DNA of 64,000 nucleotides from CAVVEQ01 sp963828855 (GCA_963828855.1 CAWHGB010000007.1:1-64000); one strand, 5' to 3'. Positions 18,329 to 29,078 are shown, numbered from the stretch's first letter. The notes: a model not told the origin generated them from the sequence alone. Numbers and translations: made by a program.

Positions 18329-18407
18329 CAAATCCGATTATTCTTAATCATTGGAGGTGTTCGGTTTATCTCGTGGAAAGAAATTACCAGATCTTTGAAT
18401 TGGTTTT

Positions 18408-18438
18408 TCAGAGAGGCACCAAATTGGTGCCTCTCTGA
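18408..18438. repeat. Perfect 13-base-pair hairpin after the Gfo/Idh gene
   Basis: TCAGAGAGGCACC (18408-18420) and GGTGCCTCTCTGA (18426-18438) flank a 5-base loop, nine bases past the stop of the leftward gene. In the leftward transcript no U-run follows; in the rightward direction GAGACTTTTT does. It may protect the 3' end of the upstream message or lower expression of the PfkB gene. Confidence 0.7.
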
Positions 18439-18446
18439 GAGACTTT

Positions 18447-19595
18447 TTATTTGACCTCAACCCACCGTTTTTCAGCAGCAGATCTCTTGATCGCGTCGCA
18501 CAGTATCATCTCGTGATGGCCATCCTCGAAGGTGGCAAATTGCCCTGTTTCCGGCATTTTCCCGTTCTCGATGGCTTTATAGAATTGGCGGAAGACCTGC
18601 AGGAATGTATCCGGATAACCCTCGGCGTGGCCACCGGGGAATCCGGTAAGTGCGCGAACCTCCGGGTGGAAGAGCGATGGGTCTTTGAGTAATAGTTCGT
18701 TCGGTCGGTCGCGGTGACCGATCCACATCTCGTTCGGGTTCTCCTGCTCCCAATGCATGGCGGATTTTGAACCGCTGATCTCGAACCAGAAGAAGTTCTT
18801 TCGTCCCGCAGTCACCTGGGAAAGGGTGACGGTACCTAGGCCGCCATTATCGAAGCGGAAAATGATCACCGCCACGTCTTCTGTTTTGATCGGTACTTCA
18901 TTCGTCGAAATGTTTTGATCGATCTTTCCCGCATAGGTTTCCACCTCACCCGAGGGTTTGAGACGGGTTTTATGCGCAATCGAGAATTCCGCGAACACTT
19001 CTGTCACTTTTAACCCCGTGAGGTAGGTGACCATATCCATCCAGTGAGTGCCGATATCGGCGACCGCGCGAAGGTCGCCGCCCTGCTCGGGTTCCAGGCG
19101 CCAGTTCCAGTCGGTTTTCAAAAAGAGCCAATCCTGTAAATACGCACCGTGGATGAGATACGGCGTCCCCAGGTCGCCATCCTTGATCCGGGCGCGGGCT
19201 TCCTGGCAAATGGGATAGAACCGCAAGTTGTAGTTAACCGCCGTAAAAAGACCTTTCTTCTTCGCCAGGTCAGCCAGCTCTGCGGATTCCACGGATGTCA
19301 TCGCCAGCGGTTTTTCACAGAGGACATGTTTGCCATTTTCAAGGGCTTTTTTTGCCTGGCTGAAATGCAGGTTGTTCGGAGTGCAAAGGTGGACAACTTT
19401 CACATCCGGGTCGGATACGGCTTCGTCGAAATCCCGGTACCACTTCGGTATGGATAGCTCAGCGGCGGCTTTTTTTGCCTCTTCCGCGGTTATGCCAGCC
19501 ACACCAAACACTTCCACGCCGAGCCTGCGCAAGGATTGGATATGTGTTCGTCCCATGAAGCCCAAACCAATTACTGCCACCTTGGGGTATGTCAT
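18447..19595 (-). CDS. Gfo/Idh/MocA-family oxidoreductase
   Basis: Unbroken, 382 residues. The NAD(P)-binding Rossmann motif is VIGLGFMGRTHIQSL, and the conserved ENGKHVLCEKPLAM carries the Lys of the EKP signature. A C-terminal alpha/beta domain includes DIGTHWMDMVTYLTGL with the catalytic His. Family members oxidise or reduce sugars, inositols or their lactones. GGAGG precedes the ATG. It stands in the leftward sugar operon between two TIM-barrel isomerases and the PfkB kinase, so it probably acts on the sugar taken up by the nearby ABC system. Substrate and cofactor preference are not evident. Confidence 0.9.
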   Translation of the reverse strand: MTYPKVAVIGLGFMGRTHIQSLRRLGVEVFGVAGITAEEAKKAAAELSIPKWYRDFDEAVSDPDVKVVHLCTPNNLHFSQAKKALENGKHVLCEKPLAMTSVESAELADLAKKKGLFTAVNYNLRFYPICQEARARIKDGDLGTPYLIHGAYLQDWLFLKTDWNWRLEPEQGGDLRAVADIGTHWMDMVTYLTGLKVTEVFAEFSIAHKTRLKPSGEVETYAGKIDQNISTNEVPIKTEDVAVIIFRFDNGGLGTVTLSQVTAGRKNFFWFEISGSKSAMHWEQENPNEMWIGHRDRPNELLLKDPSLFHPEVRALTGFPGGHAEGYPDTFLQVFRQFYKAIENGKMPETGQFATFEDGHHEMILCDAIKRSAAEKRWVEVK

Positions 19596-19740
19596 CGTTC
19601 CTCCATCATAAATAAATAATTTTTATATAATCATGAATGATTGCATTGGGTTGTTGAATGAAACCCGGCTTTTCAGGTTCGATCAAGCTGAGGTGTTGCA
19701 GGAAAAGCCGGGATTTCACCAAAACGAGAGTGCCCGAAGG

Positions 19741-20571
19741 TTAGATCAGTTTGCTCAGGTACTCAAAACTGCGGATCGCATCCGGGACAGTGCCACATTC
19801 GACGCTGAAGACAATGTCGTTCGGGCATTTCTTGACCATCTCGATCACCCGTTTCCAATCCACAACGCCATCGCCGCAGGCGCAGCCCACGGGTGTGCCG
19901 GTAACTTTACCGCGTTCCGCACCGCTCTGCGGCATAGCTGATATCCTTGGCATGCAGGTGAACCAGGCGGTCGACCACGTGACCCAGCCATTCGTAGGTG
20001 TCGGTCGTGCCAGCCAGGTAGCTGTTGCCGGTGTCGTAGTTGATGCCGATCGCCGGGGATTTCACCAGGTCGTAGATGCTATCCAGCCCTTCCAGGGATT
20101 TGCTGTATTGCTGGTGCGGCTCCAGACCGATCTTGATGCCATACCGCTCGGCAACCATGGAAGCTTCCTTGAGCGTGTAGGTCATCAGCGGTGTAGTCCA
20201 TCTCTTTGGTGGTCCATTCAGGTTTGGGACCTTCATCGGTATTGACCACCGGTGCGCCGGCATCGGATGCCCAGCGGATCGCCTGCTTCAGGTATTCCAC
20301 GCTGATCTCAGGTTTGCAAAGAGGCGTATGCGAGGAAAGCCCGGAGAGCTTGATGTTGTGTCTTGTCGCACAGGTCTTTCACCCAGCGCGGATCATCATA
20401 CATGGATACGCTGTGGAAATATCGGGCTTCACTGAGCAGTTCACGGCCCAGGTGCACCATCGGTTCAATGTACTGGTAGCCGATCTCGGCTGCTTTTGCG
20501 ACGCCCCACGCGAATGGTTTGTCATGGTGGCGGACAAATTCCATATTCACGCCCAAAAAGATTTTTCCCAT
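19741..20571 (-). CDS. Sugar phosphate isomerase/epimerase (TIM barrel), frameshifted
   Basis: The N-terminus MGKIFLGVNMEFVRHHDKPF is followed by AEIGYQYIEPMVHLGRE. The later motifs IGLEPHQQYSKSLEG, INYDTGNSYLAG and LVHLHAKDI carry the metal ligands of the xylose-isomerase-like family. Three breaks (near 20350, 20180 and 19930) divide about 275 residues; all conserved blocks appear in order across three frames. The ribosome site AGGAG lies within the end of the upstream isomerase gene, five bases away, so the two are coupled. The pair of adjacent TIM-barrel enzymes suggests successive steps or a two-subunit enzyme. Confidence 0.78.
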
Positions 20572-20575
20572 TTAT

Positions 20576-21483
20576 CTACTCCTTTATGATCAGGATTGAA
20601 GTTCTTATTTGGCTGCCAATGCGTTTGTTGGCATCTTCGACGATCGGACGGACAAACGCCAGGCTTTTCTCGATCATCGGACCGCCCTGGCCTTCGCATT
20701 CCAGGCTGACGACACCGTCGTATTTAATATCCACGAGGATATCGAAACACTTCTTGATATTTTCGCCATTTACGCCATCGCCGATGGCACACTGGCTGAC
20801 AGCGATTCCGGTCAATTCACCGCGCAGAGAGGCTGCAAGCGATATCGCTCACATCCTTGACGTGCACGTGACTGACCTTATTTTTGAATTTTTTCAGAAA
20901 AGCCACCGGATCCTGCCCGGCGATAAAGGTATTGCCGGTATCCATGTTCATGCGCAGGTAGGGGCTGTCGACAAAGGCAAGCATTTTTTCCATGAACTCG
21001 GGTTTGGTTGTGTAGAAACCATGAGGTTCGATATCAATGATCATTTTGTAGCGTTCAGCAACTTCCATGATCTGCCCGTAAGATCGTTTCATCATGTCGA
21101 GCGCTTGGTCGTGGGTAAGTCCCTTGGGGGCAAAGCGGTCGTCGGTTGTATCGATATGATCGCAGCCGGCCAGGTATGCCCAGCGGATGGTGCGCAGCGT
21201 GTATTCCACTCCCAGCGAGGCACCTTCCGGCAGGGACATCGGGAAGGCAGCATCGATTTGGGAGAACTTCACACCATATTTTTCAGCTTTTTCCCGCCAC
21301 ATCATCGGGTCTTCCCACATGGCCACATGCGGCTGGTAACCCAAGACCATGGATCCAGCTCACCCCATCGATCATGCCGCATTCGATCCAATGCACATCA
21401 TTTTTCTGTGCCCATTGGAGAGCTTGCTCAAAACTCCAGTAACTGCTGTTAAAAGCGTCTGTATGAAAACCAATTTCGATCAT
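20576..21483 (-). CDS. Sugar phosphate isomerase/epimerase (TIM barrel), frameshifted
   Basis: The start MIEIGFHTDAFNSSYWSFEQ is followed, after deletion of one C near 21350, by MVLGYQPHVAMWEDP. Conserved metal-site blocks are IIDIEPHGFYTTKPEF, LRMNMDTGNTFIAG and SHVHVKDV. A second break near 20820 precedes the C-terminal VVSLECEGQGGPMIE. About 300 residues. It lies directly after the binding-protein gene and is coupled to another isomerase downstream. AAAGGAG ten bases upstream is the ribosome site. The substrate is unknown. Confidence 0.78.
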
Positions 21484-21578
21484 GGATATCGAACTCCTTT
21501 CATGGAGATAATTGCTTCAGAAAATGAGCCCGCCCGAAACTCGAGCGGGCTCATTTCTATAATTCTAAAACTTGGAGC

Positions 21579-22858
21579 TTAGGGCATTACGTCCTGATAC
21601 TTGGTGGTATCAAGTGCTTGCCAGGCATCCGGCCAGTTGGTCATGTCTTCCGCGCTGCTCATAACATAGTACAGCGGGGGCATGCCAGTACCGACATAAT
21701 TGATCCAGGTTTTCAGCAGTTGACATCCGGCTGGGGCAGAACCCAGTTGTGCTGGACAGTCTCTCCCTGGAGGAACATTGACAGCAGCCAGAACAGCGGT
21801 GCGCCACTGGAAGGTCGGGAAGGTGGGGGCAAGACCATTGATATCGTTGGCTTTCCAGTATTCCAGGAAGTCCTGCTGATCCTCACCGATCATGACCTTC
21901 GGATAGGGAGCTCCGGCATCCTTGAAGGCTTCGAGGATGGTCACAGCGGTACCGCCAGCGTCCATCCAGACTGCATCGATGGTGCCATATTTGGCCAGGT
22001 AGTCGCTCACGACGGTGCTGGCTTTGAAGGAATCATAGGCAACGAATTCAACACCGATGACATTGATCTGGGGATTCTCTTCGAAGATCTTGCGGGCTGC
22101 ACCCCAGCGCTGCTCGAGCACGTCCACACCCGGGAGGATGCGGAAGGCGAGCACGTTACCACCCTCGGGACCGAGGTCATCCACGACTTTCTGGGCACCG
22201 GAAATACCGAAGGCATAACCACCGATCGGTGCGTTCGGAGACAACCGGGCAGTCAGTCTGGGCATAGCGGTCAAACTGAACAACCGGCATGACCTCGCAG
22301 GCTTTTTCCACGATGGGGGTCAAGGCTTCGGAGGTGTTGGAGGCAACGATGAGGATGTCGCATTTTCCGGGGGTGTTGATGATATCCTGGATGTCAGCGA
22401 TCTGCTTGGCATCGTCGCCTGCGGCATCGAGGTGATAGAAGTTCTTGACAAGGCCTGCGCCGCGCAGCATTTCAACCTGTTCGCGCATGGTCACATAACC
22501 GGTCACACGCCAGGGATTATTGACACCAGCGTTGGAGAAGCAGAGGTTGTAGGGGGGTTCCTTGCCGGCAAAGCTGGCATACTGCGGGTATTTGCTGATG
22601 TCGGTGGGGTTGTCGACCAGATACTGCAGGTAGATCGGGTCATTCGGATTGACGGTTTTGCACTCATCAAATTCCTTGTTGACTTGCATAATCTTTATCA
22701 TTGAAGAACTGTGGCGCAACTTTGGCGGATTCCATCTGCAAACCAGGATTGGCAGCTGCTGTCAGGGGCTTCTGTGGCAGCTGCGGGGGCGCATGCCGCG
22801 AGCAGATCATGGAGAGCCCAACCAGAAGCGCCAATACAACGAAAATACTCTTTTTCAT
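21579..22858 (-). CDS. Sugar ABC transporter substrate-binding lipoprotein, frameshifted
   Basis: An RbsB-type periplasmic binding protein. MKKSIFVVLALLVGLSM is a lipoprotein signal peptide. The predicted lipobox (LLAAC) appears only if one missing base is restored near 22815, the one place where a deletion fits better than an insertion. Later breaks near 22765, 22690 and 22235 are repaired by deleting one base each. The body includes MREQVEMLRGAG, CDILIVASNTSEALTPIVEKA and MDAGGTAVTILEAFKDAG, usual for type-1 sugar-binding proteins, though its length (about 425 residues) exceeds RbsB. GGAGGAG precedes the ATG. It is the ligand-capture part of the permease/ATPase set encoded upstream. Confidence 0.85.
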
Positions 22859-22898
22859 TTGTTTTCTCCTCCAATATGAGAAATGTTTGGATTTTGAA

Positions 22899-22946
22899 TC
22901 ACGTATCTGAACAACTACACACACTCATCTGAATTGTTTTAGTCAC
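22899..22946 (-). CDS. Possible 15-codon leader ORF before the binding-protein gene
   Basis: AAAAGGAGGTGG, a near-ideal ribosome site (22951-22960), lies just in front of GTG-ACT-AAA-ACA, opening a frame of 15 codons that ends TGA 40 bases before the binding-protein start. The peptide would contain two cysteines (CSC). No known leader matches. It may simply be a ribosome site left without a gene, or part of differential expression control between permease and binding protein. Confidence 0.25.
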   Translation of the reverse strand: MTKTIQMSVCSCSDT

Positions 22947-23022
22947 ACCACCTCCTTTTCTAGTATTCTGCAGTCAGGTAAATTCCATGATCATCATAAC
23001 AGCCAAATATCAGCTATTCTGT

Positions 23023-24035
23023 TTACCGCTTTTTCATCGTGCTGAGCGCTGAGTACGCCACAACTCCAATGATGATCAAGCCCTGGACTGCGTCCGTATA
23101 TGGCTTGGGTAAACCAAGCTGATTCAACAGGTTGACGATCGCCTGTAAGGTAAAAGCGCCAAAAATAACATTGAATAACATTCCCTTTACCACCTCCCAG
23201 CAGAACGCCACCGATCACACAGGCCGCGATGGCCTGCATTTCCATTCCTTCTCCAATGGTCACATTCACACCACCGTAACCCGCGACCATGATCCCCCCA
23301 AGGACAGCAAAAACGCTGCAGAAAACGAAGGTCATCACGCGGACAAGTTTCACTTTCACCCCGGAGAGACCCGCTGCGCGCATGTTATCCCCAACCGCGA
23401 GGATCTGCCGGCCATAATTCGTGCGGTGGAAGATGATAATATGCGATCGTTGCCAGAATGATCAGAATAATAAAGGAGTATGGGATCCTGGTAAAGAATG
23501 GCACGTCCTGGATATAGTTCCGACCAAACATGCGGAAGTTATCGGTCAGATAACCTTTTGGCGCTCCGCCAACATAATATAGGGCAGCACCACGCACGAC
23601 CATCATCATTCCCAGGGTTGTGATGAAAGATGGCACCTTGAGGAAACTCACCACCAACCCGTTTATTAGACCAACAATAACACCCAAACCGAGCAAAATG
23701 AGGATATTGGGAAGCGCATTGGCGGGATCATTCGCCAGGAATTTTGAGGACTCACCAGCACAACAAAGGTGACGATCGCACCAATCGAAAGATCAAATCC
23801 ACCCAAGCGCCAGGACAAACATTTCACCAATCGCCAGAACAGCCAAAGGCGATGCCGGGCGGAGGTAGGTCATGATGCCATTCATGGTCTGGTATCCCTT
23901 GGGATTGAGAAAACCCAGGGTGATAAAGATCACCAGGAAAATGGGGTAAACAGGAGGGACCTTCTTGATCCAAACCCAAATCTTGCGGAGAAAATTGGTG
24001 GAAGAACCTTGTGTAGTGACTGTAGATGCTGTCAT
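23023..24035 (-). CDS. Sugar ABC transporter permease (RbsC-like), frameshifted
   Basis: A BPD_transp_2 permease with many membrane spans. After the hydrophilic N-terminus (MTASTVTTQGSS), conserved blocks are ASPLAVLAIGEMFVLALGWI, GLINGLVVSFLKVPSFITTL and the closing LPKPYTDAVQGLIIIGVVAY. Breaks occur near 23825, 23700-23760, 23390-23440 and 23165. All pieces line up as one protein of about 335 residues. The ATG at 24035 is preceded by AAGGAG, 12 bases after the stop of the other permease. The two permeases probably form a heterodimeric channel. Confidence 0.85.
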
Positions 24036-24047
24036 TCGATCCACTCC

Positions 24048-25047
24048 TTAAGCCGCTTCTTTTTTCGAGCGGATGGTGTAGCTGGCCACAGCAAGAACGA
24101 TGATCACACCCTGAAGTACGTTCTTCAAGTAAGGGTTTACTCCCAATTGGTTGAAAGCGGTGCCCAGGACACCAAAGATCAGATACACCTGCCAGGGTGC
24201 CCCAGACACCACCTTTTCCTCCGGAGAGGGCAGTTCCGCCGATCACTGCGGTTGCAATGGAATTCAAATCATAGACACCATTCGGACCCACCCAGGGAGC
24301 GCCGGAGCGCATCAGGCTGACCAGGAAGATACCGGAAAGCACTGCAGTCACGCTGCATAAAACATGCGCTCCGATCAAGACCCTATCTGTCCGTACACCG
24401 GAAAGACGGGCAACTTCGGAGTTGCCTCCCACACCATAAAGATGGGCTCCAAATTTGGTCCTTGCCAAGAATGAACCAGCCGATCGTGACGACCAGCAAC
24501 AAGATAATGATCGAGACCGGAATTGGACCGATCGTTCCATACCCGAACTATTCAAAGGCTTGCGGAACGCTGCCGGTATAGTTGGAAAAGGTGGCGTTGA
24601 TGATGCCTTTGATGATCAGGCTCGACGCCAAGTGTGGCGATAAATGGATTCACGCGGAGCTTGGTGATGATCAAGCCATTGGCAAGCCCGATCGCAATCC
24701 CAATCGCAAAAACACCCAGAAGTGGCAACCGGGACATTCGCGTTATTTCCCTGCATGATGTAGGAGGACATCACTGCAGTGATGCTGATGGTGTAAGCAA
24801 CCGAAAGATCAATGGAAGCGCCAATCAGCACCAGGGTCTGACCAACAGCAACAATCCCCAGAGCGACCGACCGGACAATGATATTCAGCATGATAATCGG
24901 ATTGGTGAAAATTTGTCCATCGGAATAAATCTGATCCAAGATCCCGGTGAACAGGAAAACAATGATCAAGAAAAAATAGACCGGTGGAATCTTGGTTGAC
25001 CGGGACATTCGTTTGAACCAGTTTTCTGAAGGTGATGTGGTCGTCAT
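24048..25047 (-). CDS. Sugar ABC transporter permease (RbsC-like), frameshifted
   Basis: The second BPD_transp_2 permease. The N-terminus MTTTSPSENWFKRMSRSTK leads to spans with VGQTLVLIGASIDLSVAYTI, then LANGLIITKLRVNPFIATLG and YGVGGNSEVARLSGVRTDRV, the cytoplasmic loop that contacts the ATPase. GGTALSGGKGGVWGTLAG and a final span ending SKKEAA complete about 330 residues. Several breaks lie near 24735, 24620, 24545, 24470 and 24185. It follows the ATPase gene by 38 bases and precedes the other permease by 12. Confidence 0.85.
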
Positions 25048-25084
25048 GTTATTCCTTTCCCGCCGATGCATTGTTATTTGAATT

Positions 25085-26641
25085 CTATCTCTTCGCGTGG
25101 CCTGTTGCCACAAGCATGATGTCCTGCTCAGTGGATTTCGCCGGGAGCTCACCTGCGATCCGGCCATCGCGCATGACCAGGATCCGATCGCTCATCCCAA
25201 GGACCTCAGGCAGTTCCGAGGAGATCATCAGAACCGCAATGCCTTCTTTGGTCAGTCCGCGGATCATATCGTGAATGCTGGCTTTTGCCTCAACATCGAT
25301 CCCACGCGTGGGTTCGTCAAAAATGAAGATGTTGGCTTTTGAGGAAAGCCATTTCGAAAGAACTACTTTTTGCTGGTTGCCACCGCTCAGAAATTGAGCT
25401 TCGCGGTCGAAGGTATCTGCTTTTAGGTCAACCTGCTTGGCCAGATCCGGGACCAGTCTACGGGATTTTCGGATTCCATCTTTATAAACTGAACCCAAGG
25501 AATGGCTGAAGCGTGCGGACAGTCAGCAGGATATTATCCCGAATGGGTTGTTTCGGCATGATCCCTTCCGCCTTGCGGTCCTCAGTGACGAAACCCATTT
25601 GCAGGCGGATCGCATCCGGGGGATTTTTAATGTTCTGAATCTTTCCGTTGACTTCCATCGTGCCAGTCTTGAATGGGACAACCCCAAAAAGGGCTTGAGC
25701 CAGTTCTGTGCGTCCGGAACCCTGCAGCCCGGCAACACAAAGGATTTCTCCCTTGCGCAGCTCAAAATTGATATCTTTAAGAAAATCGTTCCCGCCATCT
25801 TTCATGCGCAGAACCACTTCGCCAAAATCTTCCGGACTGCCGAGGGGCGGGAAATAGTGATCCAAATCGCGTCCAACCATCATATGTACGATCTCAGAAG
25901 TGGATGTGTCCTTCGTCATCACAGTCCCGACCAATTCGCCATCTTTGAGGACGGAGATCTTTTCAGCAATATCAAAAACCTCGCGTCAAACGATGGGAAA
26001 TGAAGACAATTGCCATTCCGCGTGCTTTTAATTTTTGGATCAGATCGGTCAGGATCTTTACTTCAATTGTTGTAAGAGATGCCGTGGGTTCGTCCATGAT
26101 CAAGACTTTTGAATCGAAGGAAATCGCCTTCGCGATTTCAACGATCTGTTGTTCCGCGACAGATAGTGTGCTGGCACATCGCCGTTGGGCTGATCAACTG
26201 ATCAGCTTCTACTTCTTTGAGAACATCGCACGGCGTTTTTGTTTAATTCAGCCACATTCAAAGCACCGAATTTCCCCGGTTCCCGGCCAAGGAATATATT
26301 CTGCGCCACAGTCCGTTCTGGAAGAAGGTTGAATTCCTGGTAAATAATGCTCACACCTTTTAGTTGTGCTTCCTGCGGATGACTGAACGAGACCTGTCTC
26401 ACCCTGGAGGATTAATTCACCCGAATCAGAAATATAGGCACCAGCCATGATCTTCATCAGGGTGGATTTTCCGGCGCCGTTCTCTCCAACCACGGCATGC
26501 ACTTCTCCTGGCATGAATTGGAGAGAGATATCATTGCAAGCCACAACGCCCGGAAATCGTTTGCAGATGTTCCGGACTTCCATCACCGGATCGATTTTTA
26601 GGGAAGATTTCGGCTGATGTTAAATTCGATGCGATTGTCAT
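25085..26641 (-). CDS. Sugar ABC transporter ATP-binding protein (RbsA-like, two ATPase domains), frameshifted
   Basis: Domain 1 has Walker A in VVGENGAGKSTLMKIMAG, followed by SIIYQEFNLLPERTVAQNIF. Domain 2 has a degenerate P-loop GLQGSGRTELAQALFG, the signature LSGGNQQKVVLSKWL and Walker B IFIFDEPTRGIDV. This tandem layout is standard for ribose/galactose-class importers. The ATG at 26641 is followed by a break near 26610, where deletion of one G joins SAKSSLKIDPVMEVRNI. Further breaks are near 26400, 26225, 26170, 25985 and 25505. About 510 residues. It energises uptake through the two permeases downstream. Confidence 0.88.
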
Positions 26642-26664
26642 ATGTACCTCTTCATTGTTGCTGC

Positions 26665-27513
26665 TCACGCCAGTAGTGTTTTCAGGAATTTCAATCCCTG
26701 GGTTGCGATCGCATCCTGGCTGGGGGCGATCTCCCGCCAGATGCATACCGCGCGGGCAATTTCCTTCACCTGGGAGGTGAAGGATTCTATCACGACCGGT
26801 CCATCATAATGAACATCCTTCAGGCCCCGGGCAACATCATCCCAGTGGACCTGGCCGGTGCCAGGCACACCACGGTCATTTTCACAGGCATGGAAATGGA
26901 AGATCTTCTTCCCTGCAGCGCGGATGGCATCCCCGCTGTTCTTTTCCTCCAGATGCATGTGAAAGGTATCCAGGTGGAAACCGACATTATCCATCCCGGT
27001 CTGGGTGATAAACTCCAATCCCTGGGAGACCACGTTGAGCATATCGGTTTCAAAACGGTTCAGGGTCTCCATGGCAAGTTTGACATTTTTAGATTTTGCG
27101 TATTCAGCCAGTTTACGAATTTCACTCACCGCGCGGTTCCATTCGGCTTTACGTTCGGTTTCGTCTTCCAGATGGTCTTTCCCAACAGCAGAATACATGG
27201 GTCCGCAAACCACAGGCGATCCCAGAGCCTCAGCTGTATCGATCAGCCAGCGAATGTAAACCCTGGCGTTTTCTGCGTATTGATCGTTGGCACTGCAAAG
27301 ATTCCGGTCCAGACCAAACGCACCGCAGACGATGGGCAACAGCTGGTTTCGTTCCAACTCGGTTTTTATCTGGGGGATATCCAGGAGCGCGGGGTTTTCT
27401 ACCGAGATCTCGAGGATGTCAAACCCCATCTCTTTCACCTTGGGAGCGAGTTCCCGGATGGCAGCAGTGGTACAGGGGGAGACCCACACGAATGTATTGA
27501 TCCCGAATTTCAT
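26665..27513 (-). CDS. D-tagatose/D-psicose 3-epimerase-type TIM-barrel epimerase
   Basis: Unbroken, 282 residues, close to the ketose 3-epimerase family length of about 290. The start MKFGINTFVWVSP follows GAGAGGA. Diagnostic motifs are LAMETLNRFETDMLNV with the first catalytic Glu, VGFHLDTFHMHLEE, FHFHACENDRGVPGTG and VVIESF with the second Glu. It probably inverts C3 of a free ketose with a divalent metal. It is the first enzyme gene after the ROK regulator and precedes the ABC ATPase, so the epimerised sugar is likely the transported substrate or its product. Assignment to the family is firm; the exact sugar is not. Confidence 0.87.
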   Translation of the reverse strand: MKFGINTFVWVSPCTTAAIRELAPKVKEMGFDILEISVENPALLDIPQIKTELERNQLLPIVCGAFGLDRNLCSANDQYAENARVYIRWLIDTAEALGSPVVCGPMYSAVGKDHLEDETERKAEWNRAVSEIRKLAEYAKSKNVKLAMETLNRFETDMLNVVSQGLEFITQTGMDNVGFHLDTFHMHLEEKNSGDAIRAAGKKIFHFHACENDRGVPGTGQVHWDDVARGLKDVHYDGPVVIESFTSQVKEIARAVCIWREIAPSQDAIATQGLKFLKTLLA

Positions 27514-27523
27514 TAATATCCTC

Positions 27524-28850
27524 TCAGTCCTCGATCGTTCCATCCCCACCGTTTCCGTTGGAAACTTCGACGGTGAAAATGTAATCCATGGCCAGGTTAA
27601 TCGCGCCATTGATCCCTGCGTCCGGTCCAATGGCGGAGAAAACTATATCAAGATTGCGGGTTGCCAGGGGGAGCGAGCGGTTCAACACTGCCTGCCTGAT
27701 GGAGGAAAGCAAAATATCGCCGAGGTTGCTGACCCCACCACCGATCACGATCATATCCGGGTTGTAAGAAGTTCACCAGGCTGGCTAAAACCTCGCCAAT
27801 CATTTGCCCCGTTTCCCGGATGATTTCAATTGAGTGAGTATCCCCCTCCCGGGCGGCCACACCAACATCGACCGCGGTCAAGCAACCGCCATTGGATTGA
27901 AACCGCTTGGCAAGGATTGAACTCTCTCCGGCATCGGCAACTTTCTGAGCGCGCTCAGCGATGGCTGGCCCGCCTGCCAGGGCTTCCAGGCAGCCGCGGT
28001 TACCGCAGGGGCATAAAGGTCCGTTCTTATCCACACCGATATGCCCAATATCTCCGGCGCATCCGCTGGCGCCGCGGTAAATGCAACCGTTGCTGATGAT
28101 CCCGGCGCCTATCCCGGTGCCGATCTTGACGAAGATCAGGTCGTTGACGCCTCGTCCGGCCCCCTGGTTGATCTCACCCAGGGCCATCACGTTCACATCG
28201 TTATCGACAACCACATTGGCTGCTGGAAACCATTGCTGCACAGTTTCAATGATCGGGTAACGGTCCCAGCCTGGCATGATGGGAGGAGAGATCGCAGTCC
28301 CGGTGGAAAAATCCACCGGTCCGGGAATACCAATCCCGATTCCCCGCAATTTCGCCGGGTCGAGATGATTCGCATTCATCAGGTCTTCGATCATTTCACA
28401 GATGCGGCCGAGAACCTTGATGGGGCCTTCGCGGACGAGCAGATCTTCATTCGCCCGCGCCAGGATCTTGTGTCCAAAGTTGGCGATGGCAAGATCGACA
28501 CTGGTAGCGCCAATATCCACACCGGCCACATAACCAAGCTCTCCGTTCAGACTGAAGGTTTTAGACCTTCGTCCGCCGGAGTATTCTGAAACCTGGTTTT
28601 CAATGATGTAATTTTTATGGAGAAGGGAATCGATGCTGCTGGTGACTTTTGTGCGGGAGTGATCGGTGTAATCGACAAGGTTGGCTTTGGTGAGCTCACC
28701 ATTACTGCGGATTAGGTCAATGAGCTCTTTTTCCGTGGGAGTGATGAACAACCGGTTAGGTAACTCTTCCGCCTGAACAAGCCATTCCGGCGTGTCCGGC
28801 AGATTATTGGAACGGTATTTTCTTGTGCTAACCTCTCGCCCAAAGCCCAT
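27524..28850 (-). CDS. ROK-family transcriptional regulator, frameshifted near the C-terminus
   Basis: An N-terminal winged helix-turn-helix (about residues 30-95, including SNGELTKANLVDYTDHSRTK) is followed by a ROK sugar-kinase-like domain. That domain has GVDIGATSVDLAIANFG, GIGIGIPGPVD and GTGIGAGII, and the zinc-binding HIGVDKNGPLCPCGNRGCLE. XylR/NagC-type ROK repressors sense a sugar or sugar phosphate through this domain. One break near 27773 is repaired by deleting one T on the coding strand, giving VNFYNPDMIVIGGGVSN. It is the first gene of the leftward ABC/isomerase operon. An inverted repeat overlapping its promoter is a likely autoregulatory operator. Confidence 0.88.
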
Positions 28851-29016
28851 TATCGAGTCCGAAAGAATTTAGTGGTACTACGGTATGCGGTTTAAGGTGC
28901 TCAGCTTGCTCGAAAATCTTTCCGTTCGAAAAAAATAGTCCTCAGGATTGGCGGGGGAGGAGCTATGCGGCTCAGTACTTACGCCGGTTCAAGAGATCCT
29001 GATGACTGACTTTTCC

Positions 29017-29044
29017 ATTATAGCGACCTATTTCTAAATGTCAA
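29017..29044 (-). promoter_or_regulatory. Consensus sigma70 promoter of the ROK/ABC sugar operon
   Basis: On the minus strand TTGACA (29044-29039) and TATAAT (29022-29017) are both perfect matches to consensus with a 16-base spacer. Transcription would start near 29010 and leave a leader of about 160 bases before the ROK gene. No gene lies in that leader. Confidence 0.85.
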
Positions 29045-29078
29045 TAAGTTTTGTAAATATCTACTCAACTTATGACAT
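29038..29078. promoter_or_regulatory. Long inverted repeat overlapping the -35 box, likely ROK operator
   Basis: ATGTCAATAAGTT (29038-29050) and AACTTATGACAT (29067-29078) are inverted copies that differ by one extra A in the left arm, with a 16-base spacer. The left arm covers the -35 hexamer. ROK repressors bind AT-rich inverted repeats at such positions. The extra A may be another sequence error. Confidence 0.55.

Noticed and set aside
24616..25167. Long open frame reading into the ABC permease from an upstream start at 25167
   Set aside because: The true start is the ATG at 25047 with GGAAAGGA before it; the upstream extension overlaps the end of the ATPase gene in another frame.
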